NCBI GenBank assembly: GCA_017537925.1
Contig: JAFYJW010000011.1
Span: 1 to 51,240 of the forward strand
Direction: 5' to 3'
DNA from: Synergistes sp.
Lineage (GTDB): Bacteria > Synergistota > Synergistia > Synergistales > Synergistaceae
Length of the DNA stretch: 51,240 nucleotides
Shown here: piece by piece, positions 14,478-22,757 of the stretch
How positions within the stretch are numbered: the stretch's first letter is position 1
Layout of the letters: each line of letters begins with the position of its first letter
Notes under the pieces: model-generated
What the model was told of the DNA's origin: nothing
Databases searched by the model: none
The model's input: the letters and a program-made list of their open reading frames with translations, nothing else
Program-made: the position numbers and the translations under genes

Positions 14478-16112
14478 ATGCCAATCACTGATCTGCTGGA
14501 AAGAAACGCAAGAGAATTCTGCAATGAGACCGCCCTCGTCGAGATCAACCCCGAGGTCAAAGAGATACGCCGCGTCACATGGAAGGAATATGAGCTGATA
14601 GAATCGGCTCCGACCGAAAGCTACAGGAGAGAGATAACCTGGGGCGTCTTCGACGAGAAGGCCAACCGCTGCGCGAACCTTCTGCTCTCAAGAGGAATAA
14701 AAAAGGGCGACAAGGTCGCGATCCTTATGATGAACAACCTTGAATGGCTCCCCATTTACTTCGGCATTTTAAAGACAGGGGCGCTTGCCGTGCCGCTCAA
14801 TTTCCGCTACACGGCGGCGGAGATAAAGTACTGCCTTGAGCTCGCGGAGGTGGACGCGCTCTTCTTCGGCCCTGAATTCATCGGCCGCATCGAAGACATC
14901 TGCGACGCGATACCGCACGTCAAGCTGCGCTTCTTTATCGGCGACGGCTGCCCGCGCTTTGCGGAAAACTATCTGCACTTAAGCACGAACCTTTCAAGCT
15001 ATCCGCCGCGCATAACCCTCTCCGACAGGGACGACGCTGCGATCTACTTCTCTTCGGGGACGACAGGCTTTCCGAAAGCCATACTGCACAACCACGAAAG
15101 CCTTATGCACGCGGCAAAGACCGAGCAGGCGCATCACGGTCAGACTCACGACGACATATTCCTCTGCATCCCGCCGCTCTATCACACAGGGGCAAAGATG
15201 CACTGGTTCGGCAGCCTTATTTCCGCAAGCAGAGGGATACTGCTTAAAGGTACGGCTCCGGAAACGATAATCGACGCGGTATCAAAGGAAAAATGCACTA
15301 TAGTCTGGCTTTTGGTGCCGTGGGCCCAGGACATCCTGGACGCTATCGACGCAGGCAGGATAGATCTGGACAAATATGAGCTCTCCCAGTGGCGTCTGAT
15401 GCACATAGGAGCCCAGCCCGTGCCCCCGAGCCTGATAGCAAGATGGCGCAAAGTATTTCCGGATCACGCTTATGACACAAATTACGGCCTTTCGGAATCC
15501 ACGGGTCCGGGCTGCGTGCATCTCGGCGTAGAGAACATAAACAAGGTCGGCGCGATAGGCGTCCCCGGCTACGGCTGGGAAGCCAAGATCGTGGATGAAA
15601 ACGAAAAGCCGATAACGGACGGCAGGGTCGGAGAGCTTGCGGTAAAGGGGCCGGGCGTCATGACATGCTACTACAGAGACCCCAAAGCGACCTCCGAGGT
15701 GCTGCACGACGGCTGGCTTCTGACCGGAGATATGGCTCGCCGCGACGAGGACGGCTTCATCTACCTCGTCGACCGTAAGAAAGACGTGATAATAAGCGGA
15801 GGAGAGAACCTTTATCCGGTGCAGATCGAAGACTTCCTCCGCGCGCATCCGAGCATAAAGGACGCCGCTGTGATAGGCCTGCCGGATTCCAGGCTCGGAG
15901 AGATTGCCGCCGCTATCATCGAGATAAAAGAGGGCTTCTCATGCACTGAGGAAGAGATCAACAAATTCTGTCTCGACCTGCCGCGCTACAAGCGCCCCCG
16001 CCGCGTTATCTTCGCGGAGATACCGCGCAATCCGACAGGCAAGATAGAAAAGCCGAAACTGCGTCAGATATACAGAGCCGAACATCTGGTGGCGATGCAG
16101 AGCGAGTCGTAA
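14478..16112 (+). CDS. AMP-dependent acyl-CoA synthetase (ANL superfamily)
   Basis: The protein has 544 residues with full adenylate-forming architecture: the P-loop-like YFSSGTTGFPKAIL near residue 192; YGLSESTGPG near 337; DGWLLTGDMARRDEDGFIYL, then DRKKDVIISGGENLYPVQIE; and the C-terminal lysine motif NPTGKIEKPKLRQ near 517. Enzymes of this kind activate a carboxylic acid as acyl-AMP and transfer it to CoA. The acid cannot be read from the sequence. GGGAGGAAG precedes ATG 14478. It is the only gene between the T-box and the terminator at 16134, so its expression should answer to tRNA charging. A tyrosine specifier would suggest an aryl acid from aromatic amino-acid fermentation; that is an inference. 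Confidence 0.88.
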   Translation: MPITDLLERNAREFCNETALVEINPEVKEIRRVTWKEYELIESAPTESYRREITWGVFDEKANRCANLLLSRGIKKGDKVAILMMNNLEWLPIYFGILKTGALAVPLNFRYTAAEIKYCLELAEVDALFFGPEFIGRIEDICDAIPHVKLRFFIGDGCPRFAENYLHLSTNLSSYPPRITLSDRDDAAIYFSSGTTGFPKAILHNHESLMHAAKTEQAHHGQTHDDIFLCIPPLYHTGAKMHWFGSLISASRGILLKGTAPETIIDAVSKEKCTIVWLLVPWAQDILDAIDAGRIDLDKYELSQWRLMHIGAQPVPPSLIARWRKVFPDHAYDTNYGLSESTGPGCVHLGVENINKVGAIGVPGYGWEAKIVDENEKPITDGRVGELAVKGPGVMTCYYRDPKATSEVLHDGWLLTGDMARRDEDGFIYLVDRKKDVIISGGENLYPVQIEDFLRAHPSIKDAAVIGLPDSRLGEIAAAIIEIKEGFSCTEEEINKFCLDLPRYKRPRRVIFAEIPRNPTGKIEKPKLRQIYRAEHLVAMQSES

Positions 16113-16133
16113 ACAACAGCCGTAAACAAAATG

Positions 16134-16172
16134 AACTGCCGGAGCGGGCATCTTCCGCTCCGGCAGTTTTTT
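16134..16172. terminator. Strong terminator between acyl-CoA ligase and livF
   Basis: AACTGCCGGAGCGG and CCGCTCCGGCAGTT form a 14-base-pair stem followed by TTTT-rich sequence. It serves the plus-strand ligase and may also act on the convergent LIV transcript. Confidence 0.88.
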
Positions 16173-16216
16173 ACTTCAGGACTAAGATATCCGCAGCAAA
16201 GCCACGCGGCTGCGGC

Positions 16217-16942
16217 TCAGCCGCCGAGATATGCTTTTTTGATCGCGGGCGAAGAAAGAAGCTCTTCTCCTGTCCCTGTTGTAACGACCTTGCCGGTCTC
16301 AAGCACATAGCCGCGGTCAGCGACCGACAGCGCCATGCGCGCGTTCTGCTCTACGAGCAGTATAGTCGCGCCGGTTTTGTGCATATCCCCGATTATATCG
16401 AATATCTGTTCAACAAGTATCGGGGCAAGCCCCATCGACGGTTCGTCCATCATCAGCAGCTTCGGGCGGCTCATAAGGGCGCGCCCCATAGCGAGCATCT
16501 GCTGCTCGCCTCCGGAGAGCGTGCCCGCCTGCTGGCGGCTGCGCTCCTTCAGCCTCGGGAAGAAGCCGTAGACTTTTTCAAGGTCTTCCTCTATGCCCTG
16601 CGCTTTGCCGTGAGCTTCGCGCGTGAAAGCCCCCATCTCGAGATTCTCTTTTACGGTCATATGCAGGAATATGCGGCGGCCTTCGGGCACCTGAGCCAGC
16701 CCCATTTCAACGATGCGGTGCGGCGGCACGCGCAGCAGATCCTTCCCCATGAATGATATGCTGCCGCTTGCCGGACGCAGCAGGCCGGATATGGTGTTCA
16801 GCGTCGTGGATTTGCCTGCGCCGTTCGCGCCTATAAGGGTAACGACCTCTCCCTCGCATACTTCGAATGATATTCCCTTTATGGCATGAATGCTGCCGTA
16901 GTAAACGTTTATATCCTCAACTTTTAGTATAGGGGCTCCCAT
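16217..16942 (-). CDS. livF: Branched-chain amino-acid ABC transporter ATPase LivF (cluster 1)
   Basis: The protein has 241 residues. Walker A is GANGAGKST, the signature is LSGGEQQMLAMGRAL and Walker B is LLMMDEPSMGLAP, with the LivF-type VPEGRRIFLHMTVKENLEMG between them. It is one of the two ATPases that power the LIV importer at the cytoplasmic face. Its ATG shares a base with the livG stop, and it is the last gene of the operon. Related ATPases can serve amide or urea transporters, but the full gene set here fits hydrophobic amino acids. Confidence 0.9.
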   Translation of the reverse strand: MGAPILKVEDINVYYGSIHAIKGISFEVCEGEVVTLIGANGAGKSTTLNTISGLLRPASGSISFMGKDLLRVPPHRIVEMGLAQVPEGRRIFLHMTVKENLEMGAFTREAHGKAQGIEEDLEKVYGFFPRLKERSRQQAGTLSGGEQQMLAMGRALMSRPKLLMMDEPSMGLAPILVEQIFDIIGDMHKTGATILLVEQNARMALSVADRGYVLETGKVVTTGTGEELLSSPAIKKAYLGG

Positions 16943-17793
16943 TACTTTTTCTCCCTCTGTTTGCCGAGATATGCCTCTATCACGGCCGGATTCTGCTGTA
17001 TATCTTCAGGCGTGCCCTTAGCGATTATATGTCCGAAGTTGAGGACGCATATGCCTTCGCATATGTTCATTACAAAGTTCATATCATGCTCTATAAGCAC
17101 TATCGCTATATTGAACATATCATGAATCTTGCGGATATTTTCCATCAGCTCCACGGTCTCAGACGGGTTCATGCCCGCCGCGGGCTCGTCAAGGAGCAGC
17201 AGCGACGGGTTGGTGGCCAGAGCGCGCACTATCTCCAGGCGGCGCTGTGCGCCGTAAGGCAGAGAGCCCGCTTTGAGATCCGCCATGCCCTGCATATCAA
17301 AGATGGAAAGCAGCCTGAGCGCGCGTTTGTGCGCGGCTCGCTCCTCACGGCGGAAGCCCGGCAGACGCAGTATCGCGCTTGCCATGCCGTAATGCATCGA
17401 GTTATTCATTGCCACCTTGACATTATCGGCCACGCTGAGATTACCGAAGAGGCGTATGTTCTGGAATGTTCGGGCAATACCTGCGCGGTTGACCTGCATC
17501 GTGGTCATGTCGTGGGTATCCTGCCCGTCAAGCAGTATCGTGCCTGTCGTGGGCTGATAGACCTTTGTCAGAAGATTGAAGACCGTCGTCTTGCCTGCAC
17601 CGTTGGGACCTATCAGGCCCGCGATCTCGGTGCGCCCGATAGTCAGATTGAAGTTTTCGACCGCCTTCAGGCCGCCTATGGTCACACCCAGATTTATGCA
17701 CTCGAGTATCGGGGATTTGTCGGCGTCGCGCTCGGGCACCAGCGCGCGGGAGGGAAGCGGGACCAGTTTGGTATGGGAGCTTTTATCAGCCAT
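16942..17793 (-). CDS. livG: Branched-chain amino-acid ABC transporter ATPase LivG (cluster 1)
   Basis: The protein has 283 residues, with Walker A GPNGAGKTT, the LivG hallmark GIARTFQNIRLFGNLSVADNV, signature LPYGAQRRLEIVRAL (the YG replaces the usual SGG, as in LivG), Walker B LLLLDEPAAGMNP, and VLIEHDMNFVMN. I place the start at ATG 17791-17793, with AGAGGG upstream, although the frame stays open to 17838. It overlaps livM by eight bases. An N-terminal stretch of about 30 residues before the ABC core is longer than usual. Confidence 0.9.
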   Translation of the reverse strand: MADKSSHTKLVPLPSRALVPERDADKSPILECINLGVTIGGLKAVENFNLTIGRTEIAGLIGPNGAGKTTVFNLLTKVYQPTTGTILLDGQDTHDMTTMQVNRAGIARTFQNIRLFGNLSVADNVKVAMNNSMHYGMASAILRLPGFRREERAAHKRALRLLSIFDMQGMADLKAGSLPYGAQRRLEIVRALATNPSLLLLDEPAAGMNPSETVELMENIRKIHDMFNIAIVLIEHDMNFVMNICEGICVLNFGHIIAKGTPEDIQQNPAVIEAYLGKQREKK

Positions 17794-18862
17794 TCTCTTT
17801 TCCCTCTTTTCTCCCGGAGCGCAGGAAGCGCGGTGCAAAGCGCCGCACGAACTCTCCCACGGATTCGTTATTCTTGCAGAGCATGACCGCTATAAGCACA
17901 ACGGCATAGAGCAGCATGCGGTAATCTGCGAACTGGCGAAGCTTCTCCGGCAGTATCGTAAGCGCCGCGGCAGCGATGATTGAGCCGAGCATATTACCCT
18001 GTCCGCCGAGCACGACGAAAACCAGCACCAGAATAGAGGTGTTGAAGTCGAATTTGTTTGCCACTATCGTCGAGTAATTCATCGCAAAAAGGCATCCTGC
18101 CGCCCCCGCAAGCGCGGCGGAGGTGACAAACGCCATCATTTTGTAGCGCGTGATATTCATGCCGACGCTCTCAGCAGCTATGCGGTCGTCGCGTATCGCC
18201 ATAAATGCGCGCCCGCTGCGGCTGTTGACAAGGTTGAAGACTATCACGAGAGCTACCATCGTCAGAATGAAGCCGGCGGTAAAGGTTGAGAGCTTCTGTA
18301 TGCCTCCTATGCCCATCGGACCGGCTATTATCAGACGGCCGCCCTCAAGCAGCCGTGTTTTGTCGGTAAGCATGCTCATACTTATGCCTTCGCTGTCAAT
18401 GCCCATGTAGAAGTTGTTGAAAATGTTTTTTATTATCTCGCCGAAAGCAAGCGTTACTATCGCAAGATAGTCGCCCTTGAGCCTCAGCACCGGTATTCCG
18501 ATCAGAAATCCCGCAACGGCCGCAAAGAGAGCGCCGATGATTATCGCAGCGGCCAGGCGGAGCGGCGCGTAGGGAAGCACGCCCTGTAAAATAATAGCGG
18601 CAGAAACGCCTGAAAAAGCGCCTATCGACATGAAGCCCGCATGACCGAGCGAAAGCTCGCCCAAAACGCCGACTACAAGGTTAAGGGATATGGCCATGAC
18701 CATATAGGCGCAGATAGGCACGAGCATGCTGCGCATCAACGAGCTGAGCACGCCCGCCGTGATCATAAGCTGCAGTATGACATAAGCCGCGATCACAGCC
18801 ATATATGTGAAGAATATCTGGCGAGCGTTGCCTCTTTTCAGGTTCAGGTATCTTTTCAGCAT
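17786..18862 (-). CDS. livM: Branched-chain amino-acid ABC transporter permease LivM (cluster 1)
   Basis: The protein has 358 residues and is very hydrophobic, with about nine membrane segments. The family signature NLVVGVLGELSLGHAGFMSIGAFSG is at about residues 60-85, and GIPVLRLKGDYLAIVTLAFGEI follows; later SRSGRAFMAIRDDRIAAESVG is the cytoplasmic coupling loop. LivM and LivH form the membrane channel of the importer. It lies two bases downstream of livH. The C-terminus ends in a short basic tail, RFLRSGRKEGKENG. Confidence 0.9.
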   Translation of the reverse strand: MLKRYLNLKRGNARQIFFTYMAVIAAYVILQLMITAGVLSSLMRSMLVPICAYMVMAISLNLVVGVLGELSLGHAGFMSIGAFSGVSAAIILQGVLPYAPLRLAAAIIIGALFAAVAGFLIGIPVLRLKGDYLAIVTLAFGEIIKNIFNNFYMGIDSEGISMSMLTDKTRLLEGGRLIIAGPMGIGGIQKLSTFTAGFILTMVALVIVFNLVNSRSGRAFMAIRDDRIAAESVGMNITRYKMMAFVTSAALAGAAGCLFAMNYSTIVANKFDFNTSILVLVFVVLGGQGNMLGSIIAAAALTILPEKLRQFADYRMLLYAVVLIAVMLCKNNESVGEFVRRFAPRFLRSGRKEGKENG

Positions 18863-18864
18863 GG

Positions 18865-19746
18865 CTACACCTTTTCCTGCATCTCGATGCCGAGCAGTCC
18901 CGCCGGCTTGACCAGCAGCACGATGATCAGCACCGCGAAGACGACCGCGTCGGACAGCTGCGTGGAGATGTATGCTTTTGCGAAAATCTCGATAACGCCG
19001 AGCATAAGACCGCCGAGCAGCGCTCCCGGTATCGAACCTATGCCGCCGAAGACGGCAGCCGTAAACGCCTTGATGCCGGGCATCGATCCGGTAGTAGGCA
19101 TCAGCGTCGGGTACGAGGAGCAGAGAAGCACTCCCGCTATCGCGGCAAGCCCGGAACCTATCGCGAAGGTCAGGGATATCGTGGCATTTACATTGATGCC
19201 CATAAGCTGCGCGGCCCCTTTATCCTCGGAACAGGCGCGCATGGCCTTTCCCATGCGGGTGCGTCCTGTGAACCATGTAAGGCAGATCATTATGACAATG
19301 CAGGTAACGATCGTGACGATCGTGACATAAGAGACCGACAGCTGCCCGGAGAAGAGCTTCAGCGAGCCTTTTGTCACCACGGAGGGGAACATCTTCGGGT
19401 TGGAGGTCCAGAGCAGCAGCGCTGAGTTCTGCAGGAAATAGCTGACGCCTATAGCGGTGATAAGGACCGCAAGCGACGGCGCCCTGCGCAGAGGCTTGTA
19501 GGCAAGCCTCTCAACGATGATGCCGAGCATCGTGCATACGATCATCGCAAGTATTACTCCGACTATCGGCGGCAGATGAAAGCGGGAAACAGAATAAAAA
19601 CAGATATACGCGCCGACCATGATAACATCGCCGTGCGCGAAGTTAAGCATCTTGGCTATGCCGTAGACCATCGTATAGCCAAGCGCGATAATGGCATATA
19701 CGCTTCCCAGGCTGAGCCCGCTTATGACAAAGTTCAGAAAAGTCAT
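18865..19746 (-). CDS. livH: Branched-chain amino-acid ABC transporter permease LivH (cluster 1)
   Basis: The protein has 293 residues with eight or so membrane segments. The family stretch ISGLSLGSVYAIIALGYTMV, then MLNFAHGDVIMVGAY, is at the N-terminus, and the coupling loop is TRMGKAMRACSEDKGAAQLMG. The start at ATG 19744-19746 is supported by AGAGGTG and by the immediate onset of the family pattern; the frame could extend to 19785 but without a ribosome site. It is separated from livJ by 193 bases that hold a stem-loop. Confidence 0.9.
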   Translation of the reverse strand: MTFLNFVISGLSLGSVYAIIALGYTMVYGIAKMLNFAHGDVIMVGAYICFYSVSRFHLPPIVGVILAMIVCTMLGIIVERLAYKPLRRAPSLAVLITAIGVSYFLQNSALLLWTSNPKMFPSVVTKGSLKLFSGQLSVSYVTIVTIVTCIVIMICLTWFTGRTRMGKAMRACSEDKGAAQLMGINVNATISLTFAIGSGLAAIAGVLLCSSYPTLMPTTGSMPGIKAFTAAVFGGIGSIPGALLGGLMLGVIEIFAKAYISTQLSDAVVFAVLIIVLLVKPAGLLGIEMQEKV

Positions 19747-19890
19747 TAACACACCTCTTGCGTCCTGCTGTATGCCGCGGCTCAAAAAGAGCGGGCACCG
19801 TGCGTGCAGTGCGTTTTATAACACGCACAGGCGCACCTGAAGGTTCGAACATTAGAACAGATGCGGAGCTTTCAGATGCACCCAGTAAAT

Positions 19891-19920
19891 CGGCGGAGCG
19901 GTATAAAACCGCATCCGCCG
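19891..19920 (-). other. Intercistronic stem-loop between livJ and livH (cluster 1)
   Basis: CGGCGGA/TCCGCCG plus GCGGT/ACCGC with one bulged base forms a 12-base-pair hairpin 20 bases past the livJ stop, without a U run. Such hairpins often protect the binding-protein mRNA or thin out the downstream transcript. The rest of 19747-19939 holds no gene. Confidence 0.65.
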
Positions 19921-19939
19921 CAGAAAAATCAAAGATCTG

Positions 19940-21070
19940 TTAGTCGAGGCCCACGTAGGCGCCGTTCTTTATTACCATTCCCTTAGGATCCTTGGTGACC
20001 GCGCCGTCTTTGCCCCAGGTCATGTTGTTTCCCGTTACGCCGCTGAACTTCATCGTGGTGAACTGAGCTATCATCGCAGTGCAGAGAGCCTTGCGGTCCA
20101 TGTCCGGTTTCGCTTTGGCTCCTTCAAGGGCCTGTTTGTAGGCGTATATGCAGTCGTAGCCGTCTGCTGCGAACTGGTTCGGGATCTCTCCGAAAGCCTT
20201 CTTGTATTTCGCGACGAAATTCGCGGTGCGCTTGTCCTTCGAGTCTGCGTTGAACGGGGTAAGCAGCATTACGCCTTCCGCAAGAGACTTATCGAAGCCT
20301 TCCATCGTAAGGATGCCGTCCATGCCGTCGACTCCGAACCACTTCGGAGCAAATCCCATGCCGGCCGCCTGAGCAAGAATCAGGGAAGCGTGCTGATAGT
20401 ACATCGGCAGGAATACCAGATCTGCGCCCTTCTTCTGGGCATCCATCAGCTGCACCGAGAAGTCGGTGTCCTGTCCGTCCATGAAGGTCGTGTCGCTTAC
20501 GACTTTGAGTCCGACCTTCTTCGCCTTTTCGATGAATGTGTCATGTATGCCCTTGGAATAGACGTCGTCGTTCTTCCAGATGACCGCTACTTTGTTTGCG
20601 AGCTTCTTCGTGACCATGTACTGCGCGGAAGCGGAACCCTGGTTCGGGTCAACGAAGCACATCTGGAAAACGTTGTCTTTGCCGGCCGTGACCGCTACTG
20701 CCGACGCAGACGGGGTAATGGCGAATATTCTGTCCGCGAAGTTCTCGGCGGAAGTCGCCTCGCACGGCTTTGACGTAACGGAACCGAGCGACAGCTGCAT
20801 TCCCCAGTCTTTCAGCGCGTTGTAGGCGTTGACGGCTTTTTCCGCGTCGTGAGCGTCGTCCTCGTAGCGAAGCTCAAATTTGATTCCGCCCATCGCGTTG
20901 ATCTCATCGACGGCTATCTGTGCCCCGTTCTTCGCGGCGTTACCGTAAATAGCCGCGCCGCCCGTAAGCGGGCCGGTACCGCCGATCTTGAACGCGCCGG
21001 CGGCAAAGCTGCAGCCGGCTGTTGCGGCGACCAAAAGAACTGCTGTCATAAGCGCTGTAAACTTTCTCAT
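19940..21070 (-). CDS. livJ: Branched-chain amino-acid ABC transporter substrate-binding protein LivJ-like (cluster 1)
   Basis: The protein has 376 residues. It begins MRKFTALMTAVLLVAATAGC, an N-terminal export signal that ends in a possible lipobox (TAGC), so it may be an anchored lipoprotein or a soluble periplasmic protein. The mature part shows the type I periplasmic-binding fold: IGGTGPLTGGAAIYGNAAKN, DDAHDAEKAVNAYNAL and GSVTSKPCEATS, with FVDPNQGSASAQYMVT. ATG 21068-21070 has AAGGAGAAAA upstream; an in-frame extension to 21184 lacks a ribosome site. It is the first gene of livJHMGF. The ligand is probably Leu/Ile/Val or another hydrophobic amino acid. Confidence 0.9.
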   Translation of the reverse strand: MRKFTALMTAVLLVAATAGCSFAAGAFKIGGTGPLTGGAAIYGNAAKNGAQIAVDEINAMGGIKFELRYEDDAHDAEKAVNAYNALKDWGMQLSLGSVTSKPCEATSAENFADRIFAITPSASAVAVTAGKDNVFQMCFVDPNQGSASAQYMVTKKLANKVAVIWKNDDVYSKGIHDTFIEKAKKVGLKVVSDTTFMDGQDTDFSVQLMDAQKKGADLVFLPMYYQHASLILAQAAGMGFAPKWFGVDGMDGILTMEGFDKSLAEGVMLLTPFNADSKDKRTANFVAKYKKAFGEIPNQFAADGYDCIYAYKQALEGAKAKPDMDRKALCTAMIAQFTTMKFSGVTGNNMTWGKDGAVTKDPKGMVIKNGAYVGLD

Positions 21071-21213
21071 TCTGCTTTTCTCCTTTTTGCCGTTTATTTT
21101 CGCCCAATCCTGCTTCAGATATGTACCTCCGGTCTCCGTCCAGGACAGCCTCGGAAGCGCCCGGAAAAGTCCGGATATCCGCATTATGAGCTAATTCTTT
21201 CGCATATTGAGAG

Positions 21214-21242
21214 ATTATAGGTTACAGGAATTATAAAGTCAA
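21214..21242 (-). promoter_or_regulatory. Near-consensus sigma70 promoter of liv cluster 1
   Basis: On the minus strand TTGACT (21237-21242) and TATAAT (21214-21219) are separated by exactly 17 bases, about 145 bases upstream of the livJ ATG. The remaining bases up to 21570 are AT-rich and hold no gene I can support. Confidence 0.85.
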
Positions 21243-21570
21243 TCAATATTATTTTTATTAAAAAAGCCTAAAGTGCGTGCAAAAGTATGTTTGTATCGAT
21301 GATACAGCTCTTGCGGCTTAAAAAATAATATCTTATCCGGACAGGCTTAATAAAGTTTTCATAAAAGAACAGCGAAATGCAAAACATATAATGCGCCGCA
21401 ACTCAGGGAGGCCTCATCGTGACACTCAGAAAAAAGTTTCCGCTTTACCGAAACGGAGATATTCAGGCGTTTGAAATGAAACCGAAATGTTTTTCCTCGG
21501 TCTTGCGCTTCTGAGATTACGTGCTAAAATAATTCATGGCATATGCCAATAACTACAAGGGGGAAGTGCC

Positions 21571-22332
21571 GTGGCCAGACCGTGCAAGAGAAGACGCGTA
21601 TTCTGCGAGCCGTGCTGCCGGCACTTTGCGCCGGCAGACTCCGAAGGAAACAGTCTGCCGCCGGTCATCATGACAGTCGACGAGCTTGAGTCGGTGCGTC
21701 TGATAGATCTTGAGGGGCTAAGCCAGGAGGAGTGTGCCGAGAGCCTCGGCATCGCGCGCTCCACGGCGCAGAATCTCTACGGCAGAGCCAGGCTGAAGAT
21801 CGCAAGATGCATCGTAAACGGCAGACCGCTGAAAATATCCGGCGGGGAATATTTCCTCTGTCCCGGCGGGCAGCCGCGCAGGAAAGCGGCCTGCACCGGC
21901 GGACTGGAATATCCGGCGGAAGAAAATAACGATAACGGGAGGAAAAAAAGAGTGAGAGTAGCGGTAACTTACGAGAACGGAAAAATTTTCCAGCACTTCG
22001 GGCATACGGAAGAGTTTAAAGTCTACGACATAGAGGACGGAAGAATCGTAAAAAGCGCGGTCACGGGCTCCGACGGACAGGGACACGGAGCGCTGGCAGG
22101 GCTCCTTGCCGGGCGCGGAGTAGACGCGCTGATCTGCGGAGGGATAGGAGGCGGCGCCCAGATGGCGCTTGCCGAAGCCGGCATTCGCGTTTACGCGGGC
22201 GTATCGGGAGACGCGGACGCTGCGGTCGACGCGCTTATCGCGGGGACTCTCCGGTATCAGGAAGGCGCGTCATGCTCGCACCACGGGGAAGGACACAGCG
22301 ACTGTCACGGCGGAGGACACAGCTGCCACTGA
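21571..22332 (+). CDS. DUF134 helix-turn-helix / NifX-type (dinitrogenase Fe-Mo cofactor) fusion protein
   Basis: The protein has 253 residues in two parts. Residues 1-95 are a DUF134 domain: RPCKRRRVFCEP, then MTVDELESVRLIDLEGLSQE and a sigma-like helix-turn-helix ECAESLGIARSTAQNLY. Residues 128-235 are a NifX/NifB-type cofactor-binding domain: RVAVTYENGKIFQHFGHTEE, then GALAGLLAGRGVDALICGG. The tail has a metal-ligand-rich end, CSHHGEGHSDCHGGGHSCH. Both parts are usually separate small proteins of anaerobes; here they are joined. A role as a metal-cluster-responsive regulator is plausible but unproven. The GTG start at 21571 has AAGGGGG upstream. Confidence 0.82.
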   Translation: MARPCKRRRVFCEPCCRHFAPADSEGNSLPPVIMTVDELESVRLIDLEGLSQEECAESLGIARSTAQNLYGRARLKIARCIVNGRPLKISGGEYFLCPGGQPRRKAACTGGLEYPAEENNDNGRKKRVRVAVTYENGKIFQHFGHTEEFKVYDIEDGRIVKSAVTGSDGQGHGALAGLLAGRGVDALICGGIGGGAQMALAEAGIRVYAGVSGDADAAVDALIAGTLRYQEGASCSHHGEGHSDCHGGGHSCH

Positions 22333-22349
22333 AAAAGGCACAGAAATCA

Positions 22350-22383
22350 GGGGGGGACACGCAGATGCGCGTCCCCCCTTTTT
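22350..22383 (+). terminator. Terminator after the DUF134-NifX gene
   Basis: GGGGGGACACGC and GCGCGTCCCCCC pair (one mismatch) around AGAT, then TTTTT. Confidence 0.9.
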
Positions 22384-22448
22384 AACATGAATGCCCCGGG
22401 GCTCAAAAAACTTCTTCCATCAGTCGCCTGTGTGCGGCAGCAGCCCGG

Positions 22449-22757
22449 TCAAATAATCATGCCCAGAACGAATACGACAAGACAGGCCGTTACCGCCACC
22501 TGCAGCAGGCTGCCTCCGAACCACGCAAGAGCGGCCGCGGCAGCAAGGGCCGGAAGCGCTGTCGCGGCGCTTCCCGTCGCGTCTATTATCGCCGGGAAGG
22601 TCATAACTGCAAGGGTAACATAGGGGACATAGTAAAGGAACGCGCGAATCCTTTTGTTTTTTATCTCTTTTCGGATGACTGTGAGAGGAAGCGCGCGGAT
22701 AGCGTATGTGACCGCCGCCATTACCAGGATATATATATAAATATTACGCGTCATCAC
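22449..22757 (-). CDS. azlD: AzlD-family branched-chain amino-acid exporter subunit
   Basis: The small membrane protein of 102 residues has three to four hydrophobic segments and the AzlD pattern: YILVMAAVTYAIRALPLTV near the N-terminus, then FLYYVPYVTLAVMTFPAII. With AzlC it forms a two-component exporter of branched-chain amino acids and analogues. Its start overlaps the azlC stop by 14 bases. The family is clear; the substrate follows from family knowledge. Confidence 0.9.
   Translation of the reverse strand: MMTRNIYIYILVMAAVTYAIRALPLTVIRKEIKNKRIRAFLYYVPYVTLAVMTFPAIIDATGSAATALPALAAAAALAWFGGSLLQVAVTACLVVFVLGMII

Noticed and set aside
19801-19860. Possible tRNA (GGTTCGAAC T-loop-like string)
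   Set aside because: No acceptor stem, D-arm or anticodon arm can be built around it.
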